Shown here: one piece after another, positions 12,006 to 22,366 of the stretch
Layout of the letters: each line of letters starts with the position of its first letter
Position numbering within the stretch: position 1 is the first letter of the stretch
Source: Alternaria dauci
Lineage: Eukaryota > Ascomycota > Dothideomycetes > Pleosporales > Pleosporaceae
Length of the DNA stretch: 64,000 nt
Reading direction: 5' to 3'
NCBI RefSeq assembly: GCF_042100115.1
Contig: NC_091272.1
Span: forward strand, 4,216,001-4,280,000
Position numbers and translations under genes: made by a program
The notes under the pieces: model-generated
The model's database searches: none
What the model was told of the DNA's origin: nothing
What the model saw: the letters and a program-made list of their open reading frames with translations, nothing else

Positions 12006-14237
12006 ATGTCTGCTACAACAAACACCACATCCGGCTCTGCCGCCCCCGCCAACAACACCGACACTTCTGTCGCGCTGAGCCAGGAGGAACCTATGCCGCG
12101 AAAGGCTACCGAAGTAGAGGCCAAGCGTGTTGCTACTGTCGCGACCCAGGAGAAGCTCGAGGAGGAGTTCCCTTTCAAGAGCCGACGATTAATACTCAAG
12201 GACAAGCCTAGCCGACCTACACATCGCCCTGCCAAGAAGAACCGCAAGCCACTCTCCCCTCCTAGCAACAAAAATCACGACACCCGAACAGCTACGGTAA
12301 AGGCCAAAGCTGTAAATGAGGAGAGAAAGGAGCTCGCCAGTTTATCGGTTCCTCGTCCGAAACTCAACTACGACACAATCGTTGAACAGCGCGTGGTCAA
12401 TGGTACTGTTGAGCCCATTACTGAGCCTGTATGCTCTCAGCCCACCTTTGTAGTGAGCAAGTCACCTTCTGTCTACGAAGATATCGCCGAGTCCCACGAC
12501 ACGCCTCAAGCTGCCGCCTCTGATACCAGCACTGACTCTGATCCGGTCGCTGAGTCTGACAAAGATTCAGAAGGAGACGTTCCTCAGCTGATACGCGCAT
12601 CTTCTACAGCTAGTCAAGGTTCTGACTCACTTGGCAACGCTATTGACCTTGCTGAGGCTGCCAGCGCCATGGAATTACTCCACGAGTATGACGATGTCTT
12701 GATGACCGATGTGGACGATGAGCCGCCGCTTCCAAGCTTGGCGAAGGAGGTGGCCGATAAGACGCCCCTGTCTATCGAGACGGTCTCCGGAGCTTGTTCT
12801 TGTTGCCCTTCGTCGATACTATCGATGCAAAATGCGGCTCTCTATCCATTGCGTCTGTCTCGCGATGAGGAGGCAGCACTCGTCTCAATGCACGTTGCTC
12901 CAGTCCAGATTCCGGTCACTGTATCCAAACAGCAGAAGCTTAATAAGACCGAGAAGAAGGTCGCCAATGCTCCTGAGATTCCTAAGGAGGCGGGTCGGAA
13001 GCAGCCCGAGCTCGACACCGCAAGGACCACTACTGGTGTTGTCGACATTATCACTCCAGTGGACGATGGATACGTTGCGACACTCTTGAATATGCCCAAT
13101 GGTTCTGGCATGACTAAAGAGTCCCGTGACCTTCACGAAAAGCTGATCGCGATGCATGTCGCTCCTCTCTCAGCCCTGATCATTGCGCCAAAGCAACAAA
13201 AGACTTCGAAATCCGAGCGAAAGGCTACCAAAGCTGATCAAAAGGCACCTGTATTGGAACAGACGGACGAACCCAATTTCGTTGCTTCTCTTCTCTCCAA
13301 GCCCAACGGCCCAGGTGAGAGCAAAGAGGCTCGCGATCTTCACAACGCTATCGTGCGGATGCACATCGCACCGTTTGAGCTTCCATTGTCTCATCAGCAG
13401 CAAAAGAAGGCCAAGGAGGCGAAATCTGCTGAACACGTCGGTGCCAAATCTATCCATGGATTTATTGCTGTCGACATGTCGGCGTCTGACAAAAAGATTA
13501 TTGTTGGTGACGACCAGACATTCGTTGTTGCTGAGCTGATTGCGGACGAATTCAACCACGAAGAGGACACTCTCATCGAAGACGTCTCCAAATTTGACTC
13601 TTCTGCTTTCACTAAGGCCAAAGATGATCTTCAGCAAATCACTGTTCAGGTTAAGAACACCATCGAGGAGCAGACTGCAGTCATTCCTGATGACAACACC
13701 CCAGTAACTCCTCTCATGTCTGACCCCGACCTCTCTTCTTCCAGCTCAGACTACCAAAATTCAACAAAGACTTCCTCCCACTCCCCCGTGGCATCTACCC
13801 TCGATTTTGTCCGCCGCAAGGCCGAGGAAGCGCGCACCACCTTCCTTGGGAAAGTCTCTTTGGAAATGTTCATAAACACACTCCACTTTGAGCTATGTGA
13901 CGGAACTACCACCAAAGACGACGTCTGCGAGGCCTTTTCCTCTCTTGCTGGTCGTCCCACTGCCGATCTGGAATCAATCAAGACTCAGCGCAAGATCAAG
14001 CTAGGCAACACTTCACTTTATGGCTTCCTTCATCAACTCGACTTTGACAACGACGGAGTTACGTTCATTGGTAAGGTGATAAACGTTTACAACGAGACGG
14101 CCAAGAACGAATTAGCGTCTTCCAAATTGGACGTCGCCTTCTGGCTTGCAGAGTCATCTCGAGACGAGGATAGTCGTCAGAGTCTGTATTCGCAGCGGGC
14201 TTCTCAGATCGGCGGGTTTCCACATGTTAATGCATAA
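12006..14237 (+). CDS. Unknown 743-aa protein with internal repeats
   Basis: An intronless gene of 743 aa. The frame is open upstream of 12006 but that is the first ATG. The N-terminal half is disordered (Ser, Thr, Lys, Pro, with an acidic stretch about 170-260). The centre carries a repeated module whose core is MHVAP/MHIAP at residues 295, 383 and 452, each followed by a Lys/Gln segment such as KQQK.(T/A)K. Copies two and three are also preceded by a matching (Y/F)VA(T/S)LL...PNG.G..KE(S/A)RDLH block. The last 130 residues (LEMFINTLHFELCDG... to VAFWLAESS) look folded. There is no signal peptide or membrane helix. No family recognised. It may be an intracellular, perhaps nuclear or cortical, scaffold; that is inference only. 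Confidence 0.75.
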   Translation: MSATTNTTSGSAAPANNTDTSVALSQEEPMPRKATEVEAKRVATVATQEKLEEEFPFKSRRLILKDKPSRPTHRPAKKNRKPLSPPSNKNHDTRTATVKAKAVNEERKELASLSVPRPKLNYDTIVEQRVVNGTVEPITEPVCSQPTFVVSKSPSVYEDIAESHDTPQAAASDTSTDSDPVAESDKDSEGDVPQLIRASSTASQGSDSLGNAIDLAEAASAMELLHEYDDVLMTDVDDEPPLPSLAKEVADKTPLSIETVSGACSCCPSSILSMQNAALYPLRLSRDEEAALVSMHVAPVQIPVTVSKQQKLNKTEKKVANAPEIPKEAGRKQPELDTARTTTGVVDIITPVDDGYVATLLNMPNGSGMTKESRDLHEKLIAMHVAPLSALIIAPKQQKTSKSERKATKADQKAPVLEQTDEPNFVASLLSKPNGPGESKEARDLHNAIVRMHIAPFELPLSHQQQKKAKEAKSAEHVGAKSIHGFIAVDMSASDKKIIVGDDQTFVVAELIADEFNHEEDTLIEDVSKFDSSAFTKAKDDLQQITVQVKNTIEEQTAVIPDDNTPVTPLMSDPDLSSSSSDYQNSTKTSSHSPVASTLDFVRRKAEEARTTFLGKVSLEMFINTLHFELCDGTTTKDDVCEAFSSLAGRPTADLESIKTQRKIKLGNTSLYGFLHQLDFDNDGVTFIGKVINVYNETAKNELASSKLDVAFWLAESSRDEDSRQSLYSQRASQIGGFPHVNA

Positions 14238-14771
14238 GTCACGTTAGTATTCACGATCGGGCTCGAGTGTTGAGTATACGCGATCTAAGATGCAGTTTTT
14301 GATTCTGTTGTTAGTTCAGGATTCTTTTTCCCTTTCCTTTTCTTTTCTCTATCACTTGTCATCATATCGCTATCATTACCACTCGGTATCGAAGCAAGTC
14401 TTTCACATCGGTCGAGCTTATAGGCTTTGACTCACCTGGCACCAGGTTCGAGTTGGCTTTTCGCTCCCTACTGTGGGTGCTTGTCTGGGTATCTCGAGAG
14501 GGAGGTGGTACTTGTGACGACGAAGCCATTGAACTACAAACAGAAATTTAGCTATGAATCCAATGTAAAACTTCGAATTGCTTAGCCAACTTCCAAATGA
14601 ACTCAGTGGTACATGTGTGGTTGACATGTGTCGCTTTTATAGCGGTATGAAGTTCACTGTGTGCATATTGAAGCCAAATGCGTTATTTGCGTTCATCATT
14701 TCGTTCATATTCATTTAGCAACACTACTTGTGTACGATGCTATAGACTGTCCCATCCCACATGTGCGAGGT
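14238..14771. other. Convergent intergenic region with pyrimidine tract
   Basis: A C/T-rich tract lies at about 14317-14353. On the minus strand an ATG at 14627 opens a 69-codon frame that contains a good donor (CAG|GTGAGT) near its end, but no second exon could be found, so no gene is called. Confidence 0.35.
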
Positions 14772-16542
14772 TTATACCTTCTGCTCAACGCGGTGGTTGT
14801 GTGTCTCAGCACCACCAGCATTCTCCATCTCGTAGGTAACAGCCTTCTCGCCCTCATTGTCCAGCATATCAGCCATACCACCAGATCCCTTTGTGAGTTC
14901 TGCACCCTTGCGACCGATAAGGTACCAAGGAAGATTGAACATCTCGTCGAGCGACTCGAGCGACTTTCCAGAAGTCTCGGGAAGGAAGAAGTAGACCCAG
15001 AACAGACCAATGGCAGTAACGCAAGAGAAGAACAGCATAGTACCACCGTGCGTCATGGAGATGAACATGAGTGGTACAGCCTTCGAGTTACCGTACTGGT
15101 TGACAAAGTGGAACGTCATGGCGATGGAACCACCAAGCGCACGCAGACGCAGAGGGTAAATCTCCGAGTTGATGAGGTATTGGATCGAGTTCCATCCCAA
15201 GGCCCAACCGAAACCAGAGAAGTATACCATGACGATTGCGCCCATCGCTGCGTGCTTCTGGCTGGAGGTTTGGGGTTCGCCGTCAGCGACACCAGTGTCG
15301 ATGAGTAGGAAGATGGCCATGTAGAGCATGGATACAAGTTGTAGTGTGATACCAGTAGCGAGGGAGCGTTTGCGGCCGAGGAAGTCGATGAGGAAGAATG
15401 CACAAAGCATGGAACTGACGAACTTGACGACACCAAAGATGGCCGTCGCGAAGAGCTTCTCGTTCTGACCGGTCGTGCCCATCATAGCGAAATACTGGGG
15501 AGCGTAGATGGTGATGCCTATTCGTTCAGAGTCAGCGTGTGTTGGATGTTTGTGCTAGTCGAGGTACATACTGTTTGCGCCAGACCACTGTGATAGCAGC
15601 TGTGACATGACCGAAAGCTGGATACGGTAGAGGTTGGCCTTGCTGGCGAAAAGCTCACGGACTGGTCCGAGCCATGTAGTGCCCATGGTAGCTTCGCGCT
15701 CGCGGTTGAGCTGGTCGTTGATGTCCATAATCTCCGAGGTAACGTAGGGGTGGTCAGCAGGAAGGTTACGGAGGAGCGCAAGGTTGTCAAGAGCCTCCTC
15801 GTGGCGGCCGACCTTGATCAGCCAACGAGAGCTCTCACGGGCGAACCAGGAGAGCGTGAAGATGATGCCAGCGAACATGAGGTGCATGCTGTTCGGAACG
15901 AGCCATTAGGCGTCAGTGGCAGACGAGATGTGAATGGAAGAGCCCCAGGATGCGAAGTAGGCAAGCATGATGTCAATGTAGACTGAACCAGCGAAAGCGC
16001 AGACACAGAGACCTCGAATGGCCCTGGGTGCTGTCTCGGCTAGGTATGTCGGTGCAACGACGGTGGTCTGTCCGATACCGATACCAGCAATGAAGCGGCC
16101 GGCGTAGATCTGTCCGACGGAACCAGTAAGAGAGCTGGTAAGGAAGATGACGATGCCGATAACCCAGATGAGACATAGTTGTCGAGTGGCCCAAAGGCGG
16201 CCGATCTTGTCAGTGATGAAGAAAGCAATCAGGGAACCCAAGATGGAGCCCATTTGCACCATGGATGTGATGTTTGATAGAAGCTCGGCAATCTCGTGCT
16301 CGCTCTTGCTTTCGTCATCAAGCCCGAACTTGCGCCTGAAAGGGTCGAGTTCGGATGTAGTACCAATGAGACCCTCGTCGATACCACGAGCAGCGCCCAT
16401 GAGTCCAAAGACTACAGATGTCAGTTTTTGAGCGCATTGGACGATGCAATGACTTACCAAAGACACCATACCAGAGACGCCAGTTAAGGCTCTCCTTGGG
16501 GGTGTCTTTCAGGTTCTCCTTCCAAGGGTTTAAGACGACCAT
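14772..16542 (-). CDS. MFS quinate/sugar-type transporter with in-frame TAA (possible pseudogene)
   Basis: Exons on the minus strand are 16458..16542, 15572..16411 and 14772..15517, 557 codons in all. It is a 12-helix sugar-porter-type permease of the plasma membrane. Family marks include the GR..D..GR-like loop (TDKIGRLWATR), the gating QWSGANSITIYAPQ segment of helix 7, RRS-like GRKRSL, PLRLRALG and the end motif LPETSGKSLE. It most resembles fungal quinate permeases; the substrate is inferred. Codon 197 is TAA (15906-15908), exactly where related proteins continue with xWxVPxSMH. Here WLVPNSMHLMFAG follows in the same frame. Either the gene is broken, or a 36-nt micro-intron is removed, or the stop is suppressed or is an assembly error. 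A TATA-like box lies upstream at 16663-16668 (minus). Confidence 0.8.
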
Positions 16543-19355
16543 GATGGGCAAAGTTTGCAGTGATGGGTCGAGTTTGGGATGGGATTGAGCTGCTCCACCT
16601 ACGTCTGTCGAACAGGGAGGAAAGGCAGTAAAGCCCAAACATCCAGGAAGGTATGGGCGCCTCTTATACTGAATATTGGAAGCGATGGTGGGGTATGGTA
16701 TGCGGAGACCCTAGGTGCTAGGACTGCCAAAGCATGCCATCCATGACACCCCCCAGACTAGAGCCTACCCCGGAGGCCTTACTCCACGTTCGTTCATCGC
16801 CAGTAGCGGTCGGCGTCGGTCTTCCGAATAGAGAGACGCCGGATGACCTTCCTGATCCCAACCGTGATTTCCCTCAACGTTGGATAGGTCGTCCCGTGTC
16901 CTCGGCATTGCAGGCGTTGGACCTAGGCCTTGCGCAGAAAGCGGACCGCTGATCGTCTGATCAAAGACCGATCAAGCGGCGACTCCTTCACGTCTCATGT
17001 CCACGACATGAGCGCCATCTGCACAATGGTTACATGCCGCCCAGCAAATGGGCGGAAGGTTGGCAGGCTTGAGTGGAGAAAGCTTCCTTGTTTGTGTGTC
17101 TTGTGGAGCTTGGGGCCGAGCTGGCCACCAGTCAACAACCCGGCCACTGCACACCGGGAACCCCGCATTATCCCCCAAACGCTCTCGTGTCCCCGTACTA
17201 GCTGACAGTCAAGGCAGAGAAGCTTGTCAAGCTCTGGTAGTGCCCGAAGAACAGCCGGCAATGCGTACCGCATGATTGGCTGGACGCACCGCGGGAAAAT
17301 TCTCAACCAGGACAGATTGCTACCCTCTCCTGATGATGCCTCGCAACGAAGACGCTCGCCGGTATATTAATCCCCGAGAGCAGAATATGTCGGAGCAGTA
17401 TTTCGGCATTTGCGACTAACGTCTAATGGGTGACACCTCGTCTCGCGGCGGTGTGTTGACAGCCGCTGCCGGTCCAGCTCCTTCAGCCTCCTCTGCTAGC
17501 GCCTGTTTCCCAACTTCCTCAAACGGCATGCCGTCCTGCAAAGGCTCGTAAGGTAACGACCCCAGTTTTAGACGTTGATACACTGCGTACGCAAGTCTGG
17601 ATAAAGCTAACGATGCGCAAGTGTAAAGTCCGCTGGTTCTTCGGTCGCTCTGGTGCCAATACGAGTCCTGGTTGCCGGTGCCTGTAATAAACGTGTAGCA
17701 CGATGATGTGACCTCTTGGCTGCGTAACCCCAGAGTCCGACAGAGAGTTCTTGCAGGCAGCGGCACACACTGACTCGACAAACCCACAATGGCAAATCTG
17801 ACATTTCCAAGCGCTCTGGCTGGACTGTGTTGACAAGAGCCCAGACCGCCGGAGTTCCCTTCTCCGCAGCGCTATGCAGTCGTAGTAGTGCATCTTATCA
17901 TGCGATGCAAAAGAAAACCCAAGCCTAGAGACATGGTACGTTCGCGTGTCTCGGCTGGAGCTCCGAGTGTTATCGGGGCGAATGTAGGCGCTTTAATTGG
18001 TCATCTCCACACACGCACTCGTTCTGCGTCCGTGGAATGGTCTGTGAAGACCAAGCACGCCATGCCTTGACCAAGGGCTTGTAGACAGCACAAGCCGTTA
18101 CGCCAAAAAACCGTAGATTGCTTGACTGAGACGTCAGCAAAGTCAATCTCTTACTACCTTGCATCTTTCGTAGACTTCGTGGAAATTGCATCCTCTTCGC
18201 ATGACCGTAGCGAGATTCTCGAGGGTCATGTGGCCTGCTTCTTGATCCACAGCGGGCAAGGCTTATCGGCTGGTCGGCCATGGCCGTGGGTCCAATCCTT
18301 CAGCTCGCGTATGCTGTATAAAGATGGATGCTGTTGAGAATCCAGGATGAACAGGGGGTCGGAAGTCGAAATGAACGGGACGCGTGTTGATGCGATCTTA
18401 TCTTCCAGGTTCTACTAAAGGCTAGGTCGCCCTCAACAAACGTTGCTTCGTACAACACGTTTGGACATCTCGTGTGTGGGTGTGCCTACGGCGGCAGTGT
18501 CGCAGCAGTGGGTGGGTACGGGTACAGACGCTGACAAACGCTTCACAATAGATTAGCGGCGTCAAATCGTATCTGGAGTGAGAAGCACGCACCGTGGAGC
18601 TCATAGTGGATATTGACCAAGACGCCAATGTTGGGGATGGCCCCATTTATACGTCTTGGACGCATGTTAACTGAGTCAAGCCATGCGGAGAAACAGATTC
18701 CGGGGTACGAGGTGGGTGTGTCACTCATACAGGACGCCTGAGGGTCTTTCACGGCTTTTCGGACCTTAGCCTCTTAGGTGAAGGTGTGTCGATGGAGGAT
18801 CTGTAGGATCACAGAACCTTGGAAGTGTCGGTGTGTTGGCATCGAATGAGATGCCGAATTGCATGTGGACAGCCTGGAACAGGAAGAGCGTAGGCAATGT
18901 CACACCACTGAAGAGCACGCACTATGGTAAAAGCAAATCCCCCGTAGGATCTCTCATGTGAACGAATGAGAAAACAAAGACTTCACGTGCACTGGAGAAC
19001 GTGTAGCCGAAGTCGAAGATAAGCAGATCTGCACCATCTTCAAGCGAGGACCTCACGACGCCATCTGTGACTCATTAAGCCATAGCTGTACAGCTAACGT
19101 ATATCGAAAGGTCAGATCTATAAGCCAAGAGACTGGTGTTATCCAGTGTCTTCTTTACGCTGTTGATGAATTTACATTTTCGTTCAATTGACATTGTTCC
19201 CGGTATTGCCTCATCAGATATTCATCGCCAAACAAAATGGGTAAGCAATGGCCTCATCTCGGTAAGATGGCGACATGACTGGACTAGCTCGATCTATAAA
19301 TTTGACCCGGCAATGAACTGTATGACACTGCTTTTGGGTCACTCTTCTAGAGAGC
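16543..19355. other. Long intergenic region (2.8 kb)
   Basis: The transporter promoter is at the left end, with TATAAG on the minus strand at 16663-16668. The rest carries only short frames. One minus-strand frame ending at 17416 (up to about 120 codons) has coding-like residues but no start codon or clear upstream exon. TATA-like strings such as TATAAAG at about 18316 have no gene beside them. No transposon features were recognised. Confidence 0.35.
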
Positions 19356-20965
19356 TCAGTCCTCGTCTATTGATCCTTCATCAGACTGATCCAGCATATC
19401 CCGACCTACCAAATCATGCGCCTCTCCTCCTCCTTCTCTCCGTTCCTTCGACGCCAACTCCCGGTAACAACGCTCCCCGTTCTTTCCATGCTCATGGTAC
19501 CGCTTACACCACGCGCCTTCCGTACTCTCTTCAATCTTTAGTGTAAGGTTCCTCCGACACATGCGCAGACTAGTCTGCATGATGTTGAACAGCAGGTCCG
19601 GGTGTAGATCGAAGCCCTCCCTCCTCATATGTCCGATAACCTCCTCGGCTTTATCGCCATGCAAGGCCAAAGCGTCGGCCCAGAGCAACCTCGCACCACA
19701 TTTTGGAGATGTAGACTTGTAGAGAAGATTTAGAAGATCGGTGTTGATCCATGTGACGTCTTTCTCGAGCTCTGGGTCTGTAACGACAAGATTGTATTCC
19801 TTTGGATTTGCATCGAATTCCGAGGGAATACAGTAACCCCTCGCCAAGGCCTCCTGCGCTTTACGCTTCCGCCGGTCGAGAGCGGGATTTGGGCGCCAGG
19901 TCTGGTTTTGGGACTTCTGCTGGTCTTTCTTACGCACTTCATGAAAAGCACGTATCCAGGTATCAGCTATCATGTCACAAAGATCCCATCGCTGGTTCTG
20001 GTAGCAGAGGATGTAAAGCTGTGTGAGGGCTTTGGCACTGTAGGGCTGGGCGTGACCAGGATCGGAGGCTTTGCTGAGCCTGGGAAGGTCAACCAAGGTT
20101 CTTTTGGTGTTATCGAGGACGTCTAGAATGGCGTATACGTCTGCATCGGCTGCGAATTGGGCAGGGTCTGCGGCGAGAGACGGTACTGGTAGGATTTGGA
20201 AAGATGGAGACTCTTCGTTCTCTTCATCCACTTTATCCATGGAAGTTCTAAACGAAGATTTGTTCTTGGGTGGGCGACCTCTCGGTTTTGGCAGGAACTG
20301 AAGATGGTCTTGTGTTTTGTGTGAGACGTACGCTAGGTAAGGGTCAGTCAATCTACGCTCCATTCAATCTTGCATGCTTGATACCTACGCGGGTCGCTTG
20401 TCAGGAATACTTTTTTATCGTCTCTATGGTCCACTGAAATCTGATTAATGAGCATGTCAATGTCGCTGCCCTGTATAGCATCGTGATGCTGAGGCTTCAG
20501 GATCGTTCGTCCAGTACGAGTCGTACCCGGCGCTGGCTGTCCTAGTCGCTGAGGAAGCTCATCACCTTCGTCGCTGTTGCCGCCATACGGCGGGGTCGCA
20601 TGGGAATGCGGACTCAGTCGATCTAGTCCCATATTAATCTTAAACGTGAGCTTCGGAGTTGCTCCGTTCTGTAACGCCCCAGGCGTTGGTGTCGCAGACT
20701 GCGAGGATCTTCCTTTAGCTTCACCACGTCCACCGCTGCCACTTTTCGCGCTGCCGCGAGGGCGTCCCGGCCTCTTTTTCCCTGTCATGGTCTTCTGTTT
20801 TCCCATCGGTTCGTTGGCTGTAGAGTGAGAGGTGTCAGTCTGCAAAAAGATGGACGAGTCGCTGTAATCAAGACTAGGTTGTGGTTTGGACAGAGGCGGT
20901 AGTTGTGTTACAGTCGAAGGTTTCCTGTCATGGATGAGATCCTGAGAGGGTTCTTTGCTGGTCAT
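19356..20965 (-). CDS. AT-hook protein, probable chromatin factor
   Basis: Exons on the minus strand are 20389..20965 and 19356..20332, giving 517 aa. The 56-nt intron has a GTAGGT donor, a CTGAC branch site and a CTAG acceptor. Two AT-hook cores are visible, KKRPGRPRGS (about 63-72) and KPRGRPPKNK (just after the intron); these bind the minor groove of AT-rich DNA. The middle and C-terminal parts (about 240-490) look helical and folded, with segments such as LTQLYILCYQNQRWDLCDMI and WINTDLLNLLYKSTSPKCGA. No domain name can be given for them. It is probably nuclear. The tail is acidic (SDEGSIDED). The start is the first ATG. Confidence 0.8.
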
Positions 20966-21530
20966 AGCGCTGAGCCGTAGTGAATGTGAGCGATGATCGC
21001 TTAATGAGTCTAGTTACGCTAGGTAGCGGTAAACAATAAGGTGAGGTTGTGGGTAGAAACCAGTAAAATGTGCACGTAACCGGTAAGAGAGGAGAAATTA
21101 TAGCTGCATGGGACCTGCCGATGTGGTGAATACCAGTCCGACAATGAGAAAGACTGGGCCTTTTGAAGGACTTCACCTTGGCAGATACATCATCCAAGGA
21201 TATTTGCCATGTGTATCCGTGCATCCTTTTACTTGCGAATTCTCTCACTTGAGAGAACCTGTTATACGCGTATTGGTGGTAGAGAGGTAATGGAGCAATG
21301 ACAAAGTACATTCTGAGACTGCCCAGGTGAATTCTCGCAATCTGGAGAAATTTCTGAATTGAAAAGTTCATAGCCGGCAGGTGACATGATAAGTGTATAC
21401 TTTACCGTAAGTATTGCAGGCCACACCAAAGGATTAGGAAGGCACAGCAAATTGTATGCTAGGAAGTGTTCCATATAAAAATCGAGAAGGGTGACGGTCA
21501 ATATATTTTCCAGTCGTCTCAACCATCCTG
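20966..21530. other. Intergenic, promoter of AT-hook gene
   Basis: A stretch between two minus-strand genes. Nothing beyond the presumed promoter and 3' UTR was seen. Confidence 0.35.
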
Positions 21531-22366
21531 TTAAAGGTCAAGTGGGAGACCCAACGAGAATGCACTCGCCGCCGCCTCCCACTTTGCATGAACTCGTTCT
21601 GCTCTCAAGACGCATTCCTCACAGAAGATAACGTCAGCCCGCTTCATCAAAAGGGGGTGAGCACCATCTTTGTTACAGGGCCAGTCATCGCGGCAGTTGC
21701 GAACACAGTTGGATGAAGCTGCGGACCAGACCCTGTGGCCACAGCCCAAATTGTGCGCGTAGCGGTCTGAATTAAAGAACGGGCTGGCCAACAGGACTTC
21801 AACGCCAATGTCTGGGACCCGAATAGCTGCCACTATCTCGCCGCGTGTAAGGCCGAGACAGCGTCGGGGCATGGCCACGGGACTACGTGACAGATCGTCG
21901 GAGGGTAGTCGCATTCTTATATAGTTGTCCCAAGGTATACCTTTGCAAACCTCGCAGTAAAGGAAGTCAGGGCGCTGTACCTCGGTCAAAGGTTGGAGGT
22001 CGTCGGGCGTCCGACTGAGAGAACAAGTTAGCGGTTGGATTGACTTGAGTCGTGGGATCCATCAAGATCATACAAGAGGGAGCTTTGGGCAATGTTGATA
22101 GTGTCTTGGCAATTGATGCCGCAGCGTGTATCCCCTCCATCGATAGCGACGATATGACCGCATTTGAGTCTGAATATGGGTTATGAGGTCAGTGTATGTC
22201 TTAAATGCAGTCGGAAAAGGGAAACTCACAGATGGAACATGCCAGGTCCGTATTTACCATCATCGCGGAATGTGTTAGTACAAGGCTCAATGGTGAATGG
22301 GACCTGCTGGTTACTCGCGGGTCCCTCGTAGCTGGCTTGTGGTAGATTAGGATTCTGATACTCCAT
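21531..22366 (-). CDS. Small Cys-rich protein with two CGH modules, unknown function
   Basis: Exons on the minus strand are 22230..22366, 22074..22169 and 21531..22014, giving 238 aa. The donors are GTGAGT and GTATGA, and the acceptors are TTCAG and CTCAG. Two related segments occur: LKCGHIV...TRCGINC near residue 47 and LGCGHRVW...SNCVRNC near residue 150. Each has the form L.CGH followed by C.xxx.C. A CEVC pair and a CEEC pair flank the second copy. The spacing suggests two metal-binding or disulfide modules. There is no signal peptide, so intracellular zinc binding is more likely than secretion. No known family recognised. The start is the only ATG that keeps the frame, at 22366. Confidence 0.65.

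Noticed and set aside
14418..14627. 69-codon minus-strand frame with an ATG and a good splice donor
   Set aside because: No acceptor and second exon could be matched before the convergent neighbour, and there are no domain features.
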